Shown here piece by piece: positions 7,382-16,694 of a stretch of DNA of 64,000 bases. The stretch comes from an uncultured Pelagibacteraceae bacterium (GTDB lineage: Bacteria > Pseudomonadota > Alphaproteobacteria > Pelagibacterales > AG-422-B15): positions 1 to 64,000 of the forward strand of contig CACMIV010000001.1 of NCBI GenBank assembly GCA_902613805.1, written 5' to 3'. The notes beneath the pieces were generated by a model. That model did not search any database. It saw only the letters and a program-made list of their open reading frames with translations, and was not told the origin of the DNA. A program made the translations under genes and the position numbers. Within the stretch, counting starts at the first letter, position 1. Every line of letters starts with the position of its first letter.

Positions 7382-8704
7382 TTACTTCCAAGATACTCTT
7401 GCAAAGGTTCTTGTTGAGCAATAAAAAATATCATTCTTTAAGCCTGGCGTTAAAAACATGCCATTGGCAAGAGGTGAATTGAGTGCAACCTTTGAGAGTA
7501 TTTCTCCACTAGATAGGTCTATTACCACTAAGTGATCGTCATTATTTTCAAAACTATTAATTACTAGCTCTTTGCTTTCAGGAAATACAACCGGTTGCAT
7601 TGTTGGTCTAAGACTATCAATCTTCCACAATATTTTTAACGAGTTGTTTGATGTATCAATACCTGCTATGCCACCATTTATACTATCCCAGCATACACAG
7701 ATATTATATTCGGGAATATTTACGGGTGGTGCAATAATACCCCCTCCATGATGTTCAAATGGTTCGATATATTCAAATTGTTCTGACATTAAATCAAATC
7801 TATAAAGCCTTTGCTTACATGACCAAGGAGCAGGACGTCTCCAACTTAATTCTTTTGGTGCAGTTTTAAATCTACCATTTGGATGAGTTGAATAAATCGC
7901 TCTTAATGAGTCGATGTCTCCGTTGTTCATCAGCCAGAGTGATCCATCTGATATACAGCCATCCCATGATAATCCTTGATCATCATTTGATTTCCTATAA
8001 TTAGGTGACCAGTCTGAAGTAACTTCTAGATCGTTAGACAGTACTTTTATTTTCCATATTTTTTCGATACCTGGAATAAAAATGAACTCACCATCTTCTG
8101 TTTTGTCTGAGGCAATTCTGCCCATAGATCCTTCAGGCAATTGCATGGGTTCATGTAAAACATCTAGATTTTGATCTAATCTTGTAATTGTTGAACAACC
8201 TTGACCTTCTAAACGTAAATCTTTAGTTACGATTGTTCCATCTGATAATATTAGTAAACCGTTATGCGCCTGATCTATGGGTAATTTTGATTCTTTAATC
8301 ACTTCACATTCTTTTGAAATACTATGCATGTAGTTTCCATTAACCTTGATGATATTACCGTTTTGATGCGCTGCAATAGCGCCACACCAGACGTGATCAC
8401 CGCATGGTAATTTTGGCGTTTCCCCTAATATTTCCAAAGACTCAGGTTCAATTTTTTGAAGCCATCCAAATGGTTCTGGACCTGTAAAGCTTGGCATCGT
8501 ACCGCCCAAAAAAATTTCATTATTATCGCGATAAATTGTCATAACATTCCAGCGTTCATTTCGTATGCTTTGTACAACAGCTTTTTTTTCACGAGCATTT
8601 AACGATCCTTCAGTTGCCTTTTGACGTCGATTTCCACCACATTCAACAGGCCAGTGAGATTTATAGTATCCCTCAAGTATGGATGATCTGTCTTGGGCAG
8701 TCAT
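7382..8704 (-). CDS. Beta-propeller protein of unknown function
   Basis: I do not recognise a named family. The 440-residue product has no signal peptide and shows repeated patterns such as GLLILSDGTIVTKD, YICVCWDS-like and HLVVIDLSSGEI strands, typical of a quinoprotein- or WD-like beta-propeller with six to eight blades. Conserved-looking Trp and Cys residues (CGDHVWCG near residue 101) may line a pocket. A role in binding or transforming a small molecule alongside the GST is inference only. Its ATG overlaps the GST stop by one base, so the two are cotranslated. Confidence 0.65.
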   Translation of the reverse strand: MTAQDRSSILEGYYKSHWPVECGGNRRQKATEGSLNAREKKAVVQSIRNERWNVMTIYRDNNEIFLGGTMPSFTGPEPFGWLQKIEPESLEILGETPKLPCGDHVWCGAIAAHQNGNIIKVNGNYMHSISKECEVIKESKLPIDQAHNGLLILSDGTIVTKDLRLEGQGCSTITRLDQNLDVLHEPMQLPEGSMGRIASDKTEDGEFIFIPGIEKIWKIKVLSNDLEVTSDWSPNYRKSNDDQGLSWDGCISDGSLWLMNNGDIDSLRAIYSTHPNGRFKTAPKELSWRRPAPWSCKQRLYRFDLMSEQFEYIEPFEHHGGGIIAPPVNIPEYNICVCWDSINGGIAGIDTSNNSLKILWKIDSLRPTMQPVVFPESKELVINSFENNDDHLVVIDLSSGEILSKVALNSPLANGMFLTPGLKNDIFYCSTRTFARVSWK

Positions 8705-9558
8705 TATTTTGTAAGCAGAGCTTTAATTGACTTTCCACTCAAAGATGTTGATGTCTTAGCGTAAAGCCTAATTAGCTTTAGAGGCAACGGATCATTAACC
8801 TCTTTAAAAAATTCTTTTCGAGAATAAAGATCAAGAAACCATTCAGACATTTTTGGGTAACGGTCTTTAAATGGAAATCCTGAGACATAAAGCCTATATG
8901 TATAAATAAACCAGGCAAGATCAAGCATTGAAAGATTCTTGCCCATTAAGTATTTTTGCTTATTTAATAGAGATTCGAATTTATCATAACATTTACAAAA
9001 ATTATTGAGTGAGTTTTTAACTGCTTCATCTGTTATTCCATTTTCACGAAATGACTTATAAAACTTTACTTCTTTTAATTTTAGATAGTCCAGCTCACTA
9101 TTAGATGATTTATATTTTTCAAACGCATCTAATTCATCAGGGTCTTTTTTGCCGAGTCCACCAAACATATATCGATAAGCAATATTTCTTATATCCTCAT
9201 GCAAATCATCTTCTTCTTTCAGTAACGTGCCAATTTCTGTTGTATCGGAGTCAGGAACAAGTGGGTTTTCAGGAAATTTATCTTCGAGATACATGAGTAT
9301 ATCATTGCTCTCAATTTCTACACGACCATCATCCACGAGAACAGGAACTAGGCCTTTAGGATTGATACCAAGAAAGAACTCTGAATAGTTTTTACCTGTA
9401 GCAAGATTAATGCTGTGAGGTGTCCATGAAATTTTTTTTAAATTTAAATAGATCCTAAGTTTTTGTGAACATGACGAAGTTCTAAAATGAAATAAATGCA
9501 AACCTTTCCAATTAAGTATTTCCCTAGATTTAATTTGATCGCTTGGAATTTGAACCAT
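8704..9558 (-). CDS. Glutathione S-transferase family protein
   Basis: Thioredoxin-fold GST of 284 residues, longer than the usual 200-230. The GST_N domain covers about residues 20-95: a candidate catalytic loop SSC at 28-30, the cis-proline segment KGLVPVL with P72, and the glutathione-gamma-glutamyl site ES at 83-84. The helical GST_C domain starts near 105 and includes the NLSMLDLAWF segment near 210, the usual place of the capping Asp. An insertion in the C-terminal domain explains the length. It may use glutathione to conjugate or reduce a substrate handled by the neighbouring propeller protein. It overlaps both neighbours by one base. Confidence 0.85.
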   Translation of the reverse strand: MVQIPSDQIKSREILNWKGLHLFHFRTSSCSQKLRIYLNLKKISWTPHSINLATGKNYSEFFLGINPKGLVPVLVDDGRVEIESNDILMYLEDKFPENPLVPDSDTTEIGTLLKEEDDLHEDIRNIAYRYMFGGLGKKDPDELDAFEKYKSSNSELDYLKLKEVKFYKSFRENGITDEAVKNSLNNFCKCYDKFESLLNKQKYLMGKNLSMLDLAWFIYTYRLYVSGFPFKDRYPKMSEWFLDLYSRKEFFKEVNDPLPLKLIRLYAKTSTSLSGKSIKALLTK

Positions 9559-9725
9559 TATTTTCTTTCCTTATTGTTTTGTTTAGTAACAAGGTAAGCC
9601 AATACAAGAATTACAACCGTACCTGTCATCATTGAAATATCTACCGACAGACCAAAGCTTAATAAAATAAAACCTATTAGGGCGCCTACAAAAAAAACGC
9701 CAAGAATCTGTAATACATTTTTCAT
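9558..9725 (-). CDS. Small two-helix membrane protein (55 aa)
   Basis: A 55-codon gene fits exactly between the transporter and the GST: its ATG at 9725 comes 3 bases after the transporter stop, and its TAA shares one base with the GST ATG (TAATG). The product has two hydrophobic segments, about residues 4-25 (VLQILGVFFVGALIGFILL) and 32-47, separated by a short loop, and ends in a charged tail KQNNKERK. The perfect fit of both junctions argues strongly for a real gene. It could be an accessory subunit of the transporter; I know no family for it. Confidence 0.8.
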   Translation of the reverse strand: MKNVLQILGVFFVGALIGFILLSFGLSVDISMMTGTVVILVLAYLVTKQNNKERK

Positions 9726-9728
9726 TAA

Positions 9729-11333
9729 TTATTCATCCGTTTTTAGACTAGTTTTCTGAATGATTATAACAGAAATTGTTGGTACCAAAAGAGTGAGCAG
9801 AGTTACAATAATCAATAAAAAACCAAGGTCAGAATAATCAGCAATTGAGAGTATCTCATTTGTGACCTTATCCTTGACTTCCCTCGTTACTTCGTAAATT
9901 TGATTGAGATACTTTGTAAGCAATGCACTTGCAGATAGAGCTAAATTGGTAAACGATGCAAATACAGCAAAAAATGTAGCTTTTAGATGTGCCGGAGCAT
10001 TTCTAGCAATCCACGCAAGAAGTGGAATCATTGAAACTTGTCCTAGAGGTGACTCTAAAGCTGTATTAAATATCGCAATAAAGCGTGCATCCACAACATC
10101 ATTTGTTAATGATGAGGTCCATTCATGAAATCCATAATACATGCCAACGCTTGGCAAAAATAATATTGCTCCAGCAATTGACAATATCACTATAATTTTT
10201 GCAATTGAGTTATTGACCATAAAAGGCCTTAAAATAATGATGCCAAGTAAAGTCAAACAGGAGGCAAGAAGAGAAAGCACTGAAAAGAACTGCTCATCAA
10301 ATCCTAAATTATCAATCTCAAACCAGGTAAGCCCTGGGCCTGGGCCTGGCATGGCTCTGAAAACAAATATTATAATTGCAGTTCCTAAAATTGTGAGTCG
10401 CATCGACTCAGGAAGTTCATGCATTAATTTAGCCATCAGAAAAAATATAATACTTACTGATCCAATGAATACGATCTCTTGTGCATACGGAAGATTAAAT
10501 CCTCCCACGCTAAGTGTAAAAATTACAAAAACGAGAGAGCCTCCAAGTATCCACCAATCAACCTTAGTTTTTTCAATTTCGATTTGATGATCTATTCCCA
10601 ACTTTAAAAGTTGATCGTTTTTTTTCTTTTTTAAATAAATTGAAAGCAATACCCCTAATACTGATATGATCGGAATGATCAATGCGAAGAGGTAAATATT
10701 CCCGTACAAAATTATTTTTTCTTGTTCTGTTTCAGCCTCAACACTACTGAAAATAACAACATTAATTAATGCAACAATAACTGTACCACCAATAATAGCA
10801 AATCTACCAAGTGTCTGCATGGTGGTATGCATATTTTTTATTACATCAGGTGAGTATTGGTTTCCTTTCGGATCTATGTTTGGAACTGCTTCAACCGTCA
10901 TTGCATCAGCAACAACGTCTTGGACCACATAACCTATCGGAGCTAAGAGAACGCTGATAACATACCAAGTTTCAACACTTAAGTACCTTACCATAAAGTC
11001 AGTATGAATAATAAGGCCGTACATGATAGCAAGACTTAAAGCAATGAGTGATGCGCCTACATAAACAAGATAATTTTTTCGTTCCCAGATTATGTCAACT
11101 AAATGACCAAGTGGCATCTTTAATGCCCATGGAATTCCTGCCCAAAAACCAAGTCCTGCCAAAAAAGCAGCCGAAAGATTTAAATAATCTTTTACAAAAA
11201 AGGTTCCAACGATACCGGTTAAACCCGAAACACCAGCAGCAACATATATCATCAAAGGCGGTAGATAACTTAATTTAAATTGCCTTCCTAAATCAATAAA
11301 AGTGCTATCTATGAACGCATAAAATTTACTCAT
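9729..11333 (-). CDS. BT1/MFS-type transporter
   Basis: Polytopic membrane protein of 534 residues with 12-14 predicted helices. The first half has VKDYLNLSAAFLAGLGFWAGIPWALKMPLGHLVD and VVQDVVADAMTVE, resembling the folate-biopterin transporter (BT1) branch of the major facilitator superfamily. A cytosolic loop near residues 235-260 separates the two halves. A GPGPG stretch lies in a loop near residue 330. The substrate is unknown. First gene of an operon with the 55-aa membrane protein, GST and propeller genes, so its cargo may be the substrate of those enzymes. Confidence 0.8.
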   Translation of the reverse strand: MSKFYAFIDSTFIDLGRQFKLSYLPPLMIYVAAGVSGLTGIVGTFFVKDYLNLSAAFLAGLGFWAGIPWALKMPLGHLVDIIWERKNYLVYVGASLIALSLAIMYGLIIHTDFMVRYLSVETWYVISVLLAPIGYVVQDVVADAMTVEAVPNIDPKGNQYSPDVIKNMHTTMQTLGRFAIIGGTVIVALINVVIFSSVEAETEQEKIILYGNIYLFALIIPIISVLGVLLSIYLKKKKNDQLLKLGIDHQIEIEKTKVDWWILGGSLVFVIFTLSVGGFNLPYAQEIVFIGSVSIIFFLMAKLMHELPESMRLTILGTAIIIFVFRAMPGPGPGLTWFEIDNLGFDEQFFSVLSLLASCLTLLGIIILRPFMVNNSIAKIIVILSIAGAILFLPSVGMYYGFHEWTSSLTNDVVDARFIAIFNTALESPLGQVSMIPLLAWIARNAPAHLKATFFAVFASFTNLALSASALLTKYLNQIYEVTREVKDKVTNEILSIADYSDLGFLLIIVTLLTLLVPTISVIIIQKTSLKTDE

Positions 11334-11349
11334 TTTGTAATTATATAGA

Positions 11350-11910
11350 TTAAGATTTTTCTAACAACTCAGGGCTGTTGTTACGAGGACTATTAACATT
11401 TTTTGAGACTTCATAAACTTGAACTTGATCGTCTTTTTTTCTTTTAATTTCATGTTTTCCCTCTATCCATTCAGTTGTTTGAGTTTCATCTAGAAGCAAA
11501 GGCTGTCTATGATGCACACGAGAAACAGTTTCACTTGACTGGCAAGTAACAACCGCACATCCACTATTCAAATTATAAATACCAGCAAAATACAGCAGTT
11601 CATTTTCAATATAATGGAAAAAAGGGACTTTAGTATTGTTTTGCCTCTGCCATTCATACCACCCATTTGCAAGAAAAACACATCTTAGTGATCCCTTAAA
11701 GGAAGGCTTTTCTAATAATGTTTCGTGACGACAATTAATCAAGTTCATATCATCTTTCCATTTTGGTGAATATGACCATTTCATAAAAATGGGATCTGGT
11801 TTTATAACCAATACATCTTGTGACGGAGCTATGTTATATGAAGGTGATAGTTCAACATTAAATTTTTCTTTAATAACTTTTTTGTCGGAGAGAACGAAAC
11901 GCCCACACAT
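11350..11910 (-). CDS. SRAP-family DNA-protein crosslink protein (YedK/HMCES)
   Basis: SOS-response-associated peptidase family protein that forms a protective thiazolidine crosslink with abasic sites in single-stranded DNA. The catalytic cysteine is residue 2 (MCGRF), exposed after removal of Met1. Other family residues are visible: N26 in YNIAPSQ, E86 in ANGWYEW, and H133/H134 in RVHHRQP. At 186 residues it is slightly short but complete. It lies 16 bases downstream of the start region of the transporter operon on its far side and 2 bases after the TPR gene stop region. No LexA box was recognised upstream. Confidence 0.9.
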   Translation of the reverse strand: MCGRFVLSDKKVIKEKFNVELSPSYNIAPSQDVLVIKPDPIFMKWSYSPKWKDDMNLINCRHETLLEKPSFKGSLRCVFLANGWYEWQRQNNTKVPFFHYIENELLYFAGIYNLNSGCAVVTCQSSETVSRVHHRQPLLLDETQTTEWIEGKHEIKRKKDDQVQVYEVSKNVNSPRNNSPELLEKS

Positions 11911-11912
11911 CG

Positions 11913-12443
11913 TTAAACAATAAGTTCGTTAATTAATTTGAGTCGGTCTTGAGATTTTTTACTTGTTGGGATAATTTCAAGAATTCTTTTATACGTTGCT
12001 GCAGCTCCCAAAAGATCATCCTGAATTAAATAGATTTCCGCAAGTCCATCAAGTGCTCCAAAGTGCCTTGGTTCTAGTTCAAGCGTTTTTTGGATATCAG
12101 AAATTGAAGCCTCTAAATCACCTTTTAAAAAGAGAACAGTAGCTCTTTTGTTCCAACCTTCTGCAAAATCAGGTTTAAGATCAATTACCTGGGTAAACAA
12201 AGTTATTGCTTCTTCTAAACTTCCACGATCCATCATGTTGTTGCCTTCGTCAAATATTTCTTGGGCTTCAACATTTTCTGCAATTGACCATATATCCCAG
12301 ATTTCAGCTAAGATAGTACTGGCTTGTATATTGTCATTACTTAAAAATAACTCATCAAACAAACTGCTCAATCGGCTATCTTTTTGATCTGCAAATACAA
12401 AAGATGAATTTAAAAGTAACAGTATAAAAATAATTTTTCTCAA
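11913..12443 (-). CDS. Periplasmic tetratricopeptide-repeat protein
   Basis: Product of 176 residues with a cleavable signal peptide (RKIIFILLLLNSSFVFA) followed by three to four TPR units between about residues 55 and 165. I chose a TTG start at 12443: it overlaps the TGA of the upstream gene as TTGA and has GGAAAG 7 bases before it. A TTG at 12458 would add 5 residues. TPR proteins of this kind act as scaffolds; the partner is unknown. It is between an old-yellow-enzyme gene and the SRAP gene. Confidence 0.8.
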   Translation of the reverse strand: MRKIIFILLLLNSSFVFADQKDSRLSSLFDELFLSNDNIQASTILAEIWDIWSIAENVEAQEIFDEGNNMMDRGSLEEAITLFTQVIDLKPDFAEGWNKRATVLFLKGDLEASISDIQKTLELEPRHFGALDGLAEIYLIQDDLLGAAATYKRILEIIPTSKKSQDRLKLINELIV

Positions 12444-13753
12444 TCTAAATCTTTCCAAAAGGCTTTATATTTTTTGCTATTAGCAGAATCGTCTCTAAAG
12501 TGATCGAGAAATGCTTTAAAAAGTCCAAGCTTTGTATCAACTTCATTGCCGTCAGCGATTTTTAATATTTGTCGATAACACCAATAAACTTGAGCAGCTT
12601 TATTATTGGATCGCATAAGTGATATCGGGCTATTTAAGCCAAGAATCCACGGACCAAATTCCAAAATATTTTCATATAGAGTTGCTGATTTTTTTTCACC
12701 ACTTATTAATTCATTTACAATATCGGGCTCAGAGCAAAGTGGTCTTCCCAAACCAATTACATCACAAGCACCACTTTGAAGAGTATGATTCATCCCCTCG
12801 GTAGAACGAAATCCCCCAGTGACCGCCAAAGGAATTGATATAACTTCTTTTATCGCTTCAGCATATTTCAAGAAATAAGCTTCTCTTACTTTTGTGCTGC
12901 GCTGAGGTTTGATTGTTTTTGCTTTTTTAAGGTTCAATGAATCAATTTCTAAGGCAGTAAAATTTTCATAAGTTCCACCTGAAATCTCAAGTAAATCTAA
13001 TGATGTATTATTTAATATTTTAGCAACTTCAATACTTTCTTCGTGAGAAAATCCCCCTTTTTGAAAATCACTTGAATTAAGTTTAATTGAAATAGGAAAA
13101 TTACTTCCAACTTTTTCTCGAATTGCTTCAATTGTTGTAATTAATAATCTTGATCGGTTTTCAATGCTACCTCCCCACTCATCAGTTCGTTGATTAACGT
13201 TAGGTGATAAAAATTCTGAGAGAAGATAGCCGTGAGCTGAATGAAGTTGAACACCAGTGAATCCTGTTTGCTTTGCGACCTCAGCCGCATTAACAAACTG
13301 ATCAATTATTTTTAAAATTTCGGAATGGCTTAGCTCTTTTGGTACTCCAAATTTTAGTATTCCTCCAAGTGTTGGTAAAGGTTGAACTGAGGGTGCCCTG
13401 CTCTCTTTGTTAATACTAAAAGGCGTCTGCCTGCCAGCATGACTTAATTGCATCCAGAGATGTGCATTATTTTGTGTTCCAGACTTGGACCAGTCAGCTA
13501 AAGCTGCCAGACTTTCATTAGATTGTTTTCCTTCAATTACAACATTGCCAGCTCGTTCAATGTATCTGTGGTCAACTTGAACATTACCGGTAACATTTAT
13601 GCCAACTCCACCTTTGGCCCACCTCTCATATAATTTATTATGCCTTTTATTAGCCATGCCATCGCTTTGAGCAATACCCTCTGTCATTGCTGATTTTAGG
13701 AATCGATTCTTGATTTCAATACCACAAGGAAGGAATAAGTTGCTATCTATCAT
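12440..13753 (-). CDS. Old yellow enzyme-family NADH:flavin oxidoreductase
   Basis: FMN-dependent TIM-barrel ene-reductase family protein of 437 residues. FMN- and substrate-binding landmarks are present: MQLSHAGRQ at about 101-109, the substrate-binding pair H171/H174 in LHSAHGYLLSEFLSP, DEWGGSIENRSR, and the phosphate-binding VTGGFRS and GLGRPL segments. The C-terminus after about residue 345 is an extra helical segment of about 90 residues without the iron-sulfur or FAD domains of the long dienoyl-CoA reductases. Reduction of activated C=C bonds is likely; the true substrate is unknown. Two bases separate it from the hydrolase gene upstream. Confidence 0.88.
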   Translation of the reverse strand: MIDSNLFLPCGIEIKNRFLKSAMTEGIAQSDGMANKRHNKLYERWAKGGVGINVTGNVQVDHRYIERAGNVVIEGKQSNESLAALADWSKSGTQNNAHLWMQLSHAGRQTPFSINKESRAPSVQPLPTLGGILKFGVPKELSHSEILKIIDQFVNAAEVAKQTGFTGVQLHSAHGYLLSEFLSPNVNQRTDEWGGSIENRSRLLITTIEAIREKVGSNFPISIKLNSSDFQKGGFSHEESIEVAKILNNTSLDLLEISGGTYENFTALEIDSLNLKKAKTIKPQRSTKVREAYFLKYAEAIKEVISIPLAVTGGFRSTEGMNHTLQSGACDVIGLGRPLCSEPDIVNELISGEKKSATLYENILEFGPWILGLNSPISLMRSNNKAAQVYWCYRQILKIADGNEVDTKLGLFKAFLDHFRDDSANSKKYKAFWKDLD

Positions 13754-13755
13754 AT

Positions 13756-14712
13756 TTATGTGCCTAAAAAACTTTTTATATCATATGCTAATTTTTCTGG
13801 TATCTCCATAGGTGGCATATGACCCACTTTTGGATAAGAAATAAGTTTTACATTAGGAATTTGCTCTAAAAAATGATTTGTAAAACTAATATCAACTAAC
13901 TTATCTTTCTCACCGTGCAATATCAAGGTCGGTATTTTTAATTTTTGCAATAATTTTGGATCAGCAATGAAATTATCCTCAATTGATAAAATGACCATGC
14001 CCATAGCTTCGCGAGAACCCTCTAAAAGTATAATATCATGGAATTGATCAACTAATTCCTCAGTAACTAGATCCTTATTAAATACGGTTTTTGATACTCC
14101 CTCTTTAACTAAAAATCTCGGCGTAAAATATTTAAGCATAAATCTCATAGTTTTTGTTTCGAGTAACTTAAATGCAATTGGTGGGGCATTTTCTGATTGA
14201 AACTTTTTATACTCATTCTCACTACCAATAAATGGGGAGCCAATGATTATTAATCCACTTATTCTCTCAAGATTATTTAAGGCATACTTCCAAGATATAA
14301 CTCCACCCATCGAATGACCAACTAGATAAAATTTTTCAATACTTTTTACTTTAAGAATATCAGTTATTAATTTCTCGAATCCATCATATGAATACAAATT
14401 TGATTTAACCGCTCCTGTAAGACCATGAGCTGGAAGATCAAGAGACAAAATTCTAAAATTATCTTTTAAGTATGACACCATTGGTTCAAAATTAAAAAGT
14501 GAACCATTAAATCCATGAATTAAAACAATGACGTCTTTCTCTAGAATGCCTTCATCTCTTACATGAACTAATGAACCATCATCAAGTTCTATAAACTCGG
14601 ATGCCCCCTTCGCATGCTTTGCCAACACGATACCTCTAGGAATATCAAAATAAACTGACTTATAAAAACCATAAACAAGTAAAAGTAAAAATATATAGAA
14701 GAATAATTCCAT
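13756..14712 (-). CDS. Membrane-anchored alpha/beta hydrolase
   Basis: An N-terminal hydrophobic segment (residues 3-20) probably anchors the enzyme to the inner membrane. The alpha/beta-hydrolase core has the oxyanion motif HGFNGS (66-71), nucleophile S134 in GHSMGG, acid D270 in HGEKDKLV and base H298 in VGHMPP, a complete catalytic triad. Substrates of this family are esters, lactones or epoxides; no assignment is possible. First gene of a run with the oxidoreductase, TPR and SRAP genes. Divergent from the methyltransferase at 14943. Confidence 0.85.
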   Translation of the reverse strand: MELFFYIFLLLLVYGFYKSVYFDIPRGIVLAKHAKGASEFIELDDGSLVHVRDEGILEKDVIVLIHGFNGSLFNFEPMVSYLKDNFRILSLDLPAHGLTGAVKSNLYSYDGFEKLITDILKVKSIEKFYLVGHSMGGVISWKYALNNLERISGLIIIGSPFIGSENEYKKFQSENAPPIAFKLLETKTMRFMLKYFTPRFLVKEGVSKTVFNKDLVTEELVDQFHDIILLEGSREAMGMVILSIEDNFIADPKLLQKLKIPTLILHGEKDKLVDISFTNHFLEQIPNVKLISYPKVGHMPPMEIPEKLAYDIKSFLGT

Positions 14713-14942
14713 TATAATTAATTTTTAATTTTTATTATTAATTGAGGAATGTTCTCAATAATTAGTTTTGGCATGATTTCCCTTACATTATCATGATAAA
14801 TAAAATTATATATTTTCCCAGATTAGTATTCTTAAAGTTGTTCTTTTATGTCTAAAATATACTGATAAATTTAAAGTTAACATTTAGGAACAAGTAAATC
14901 TAATATTTAATTATTCAATATTGAAATCTAAGGAGCAAAAAA
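14713..14942. other. Divergent intergenic region, 230 bases
   Basis: Very AT-rich gap between the hydrolase (minus) and the methyltransferase (plus), which must hold promoters for both. The only feature I can name is the AAGGAG ribosome site 6 bases before the ATG at 14943. I looked for a SAM-responsive riboswitch ahead of the methyltransferase and saw no convincing structure. Confidence 0.4.
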
Positions 14943-16010
14943 ATGAGTGATCGAGAATTAAATCCTGAAGTATTAAAACAATTACAGCTAAAGGTAATGC
15001 AGGATGTTTCCGCCTCAGCCATAATTCCATTAATGAGAATTGGAGATCAACTAGGAATTTTTAGACATTTATCAGAGCTAGGTGAAGTAAATTCAGAAGA
15101 ATTGGCAAATGCATCTAACCTTGACGAAAGATATCTTAGGGAGTGGCTGTATGCAATGTCTGCTGCAGGTTTTGCGAATTATGACTCTAATAAAAAAAAA
15201 TTTTCTCTCTCACCTGAACAAATTGCTGTTTTTGCTAATGATGATAGTCCTGCATCAATGATGGGAGCATACGATATGCTAACAGGCGCAATTTTTAACG
15301 AAGAAAAAGTGAAGGAAGCCTTTAAAACAGGTAAAGGTGTTGATTATAAAGATTCATGTCCAATTTGTTTTCAAGGAACTGCAAGATTTTTCAAACCCTC
15401 TTATGAAAAAAATTTAGTAAAAAGCTGGTTACCAAAAATAGAAAACCTTGAGAAACGAATGAATTCTGGCGCAAGCTTCGCTGATATTGGTTGCGGTTAT
15501 GGTTTATCTACAATGATAATAGCTGAGACATTTCCTAACGCTAAGGTCTGTGGATACGATATTCACGGTCCTTCAATTGATGAAGCTAAGAAATTGGCAA
15601 AGAAAGCAGGTCTCGAAAGTCGTATTGAGTATTCAACTGCTGATGCAAAAAGTTATGAGGGTAATCATGATTATATTGCTTTTTTTGATTGCTTGCATGA
15701 CATGGGTGATCCGGTTGGGGCAGCGAAATATGCTTATAACCATCTAGAAGATGATGGTTCAGTAATTTTAATCGAACCAACAGCAAATGATAATCCTGAA
15801 GATAATTTTAATTTATTTGGTCAAATGTACTATTGTTTTTCAACAATTGGTTGTGTACCAACTTCAAAATCTCAAGAAGTTGGATTGGCTCTTGGTGCGC
15901 AAGCGGGTCCTTCAAAATTAATTAGTGTTTTAAATGAAGCAGGGTTTAAGAATTGTAAAGTCGTTAAGAAAAATGCTAGTAATATGGTTATTGAAGCAAG
16001 AAAAAATTAG
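14943..16010 (+). CDS. Rv2258c-like SAM-dependent methyltransferase
   Basis: Two-domain enzyme of 355 residues. The N-terminal winged-helix dimerisation domain (about 20-95) contains LGIFRHLSELGEVNSEELANASNLDERYLREWLYAM, and the class I methyltransferase domain begins with FADIGCGYGLST near 179-190, then YDIHGPSI, then FFDCLHDMGDP. The layout matches the Rv2258c-like family and related small-molecule O-methyltransferases. The substrate is unknown. A perfect AAGGAG ribosome site lies 6 bases before the ATG. It stands alone on the plus strand in an accessory region and is convergent with a GST gene 3 bases away. Confidence 0.82.
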   Translation: MSDRELNPEVLKQLQLKVMQDVSASAIIPLMRIGDQLGIFRHLSELGEVNSEELANASNLDERYLREWLYAMSAAGFANYDSNKKKFSLSPEQIAVFANDDSPASMMGAYDMLTGAIFNEEKVKEAFKTGKGVDYKDSCPICFQGTARFFKPSYEKNLVKSWLPKIENLEKRMNSGASFADIGCGYGLSTMIIAETFPNAKVCGYDIHGPSIDEAKKLAKKAGLESRIEYSTADAKSYEGNHDYIAFFDCLHDMGDPVGAAKYAYNHLEDDGSVILIEPTANDNPEDNFNLFGQMYYCFSTIGCVPTSKSQEVGLALGAQAGPSKLISVLNEAGFKNCKVVKKNASNMVIEARKN

Positions 16011-16013
16011 AAA

Positions 16014-16694
16014 CTATGTCTTTACTGTTCCAGTAGGATGGACTTTTCCATTGATGACAAGTTTTGGCTCGATACTTACATCAATGAGTTCAGGTCTTTC
16101 GGACAAATAGCTTTCAATAGATGAAAGTGAGGCAATATCATCTAAAAATTTTTCTAATCTTGGAAATTCTTTTATTATCTTTCCATCAAGTTTTCTTGAT
16201 AGATCAAGATGGTGAAAAACTGCAAAATCACATGCTCTTGGAGTATCATCAATAAAAAAGCTACATCCATTTAAATTTATAATTTTTTCTAATTCTCCAA
16301 ATCTTGTTTGAAGAAATGGCAACATATCTTCTCTTCTTTTGGCAAAATCTTCTCCCACTGCAAAATTAACTGCAGGATTAAGAGGTAAAAATAATTCTTG
16401 TGCACTCTGTAAAATAGCATTTGCTTTAGCTTCCTTAACAGGATCTTTTAGTTTTAGGCCGGCTATATTCTCTATAAAATTGAGTATAGCTATGCTTTGG
16501 CAAATCTCGTGTTCATCATCAACAACTATCATTGGAAGTTGTTTGAAGGGTATCTGAGGCTTTACTTCTTGCCATTCTTTGTCATAGTAATCCCATGACA
16601 TGATATAATTATATTTTATGTCAGCATAATGCATGAGCAGTTGTGGTGCTTCAGCTAAAGCTCTCATTTTGAAATATATTAAATCAATTTTCAT
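16014..16694 (-). CDS. Sigma-like glutathione S-transferase
   Basis: GST of 226 residues. The N-terminal thioredoxin-like domain has the sigma/mu-type pattern YFKMRALAEAPQLLMHYADI, the cis-Pro segment PFKQLPMIVVDD, and the glutathione-binding QS in EICQSIAI. The catalytic residue in this class is the Tyr near residue 7 (LIYFKMRA). The C-terminal helical domain has DDTPRACDFAVFHHLD. A C-terminal extension of about 25 residues follows. Its ATG abuts the TauD stop with no gap, so the two are one operon. Detoxification or isomerisation linked to the dioxygenase product is inference. Confidence 0.82.
   Translation of the reverse strand: MKIDLIYFKMRALAEAPQLLMHYADIKYNYIMSWDYYDKEWQEVKPQIPFKQLPMIVVDDEHEICQSIAILNFIENIAGLKLKDPVKEAKANAILQSAQELFLPLNPAVNFAVGEDFAKRREDMLPFLQTRFGELEKIINLNGCSFFIDDTPRACDFAVFHHLDLSRKLDGKIIKEFPRLEKFLDDIASLSSIESYLSERPELIDVSIEPKLVINGKVHPTGTVKT

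Noticed and set aside
10318-10360. Short GC-rich repeat (CTGGGC units) in the BT1/MFS transporter gene.
   Set aside because: It encodes a GPGPG loop in frame; ordinary coding repetition rather than a DNA element.
14713-14942. Possible SAM-responsive riboswitch before the methyltransferase gene.
   Set aside because: No stem-loop or pseudoknot layout could be found by eye; the region is simply AT-rich.
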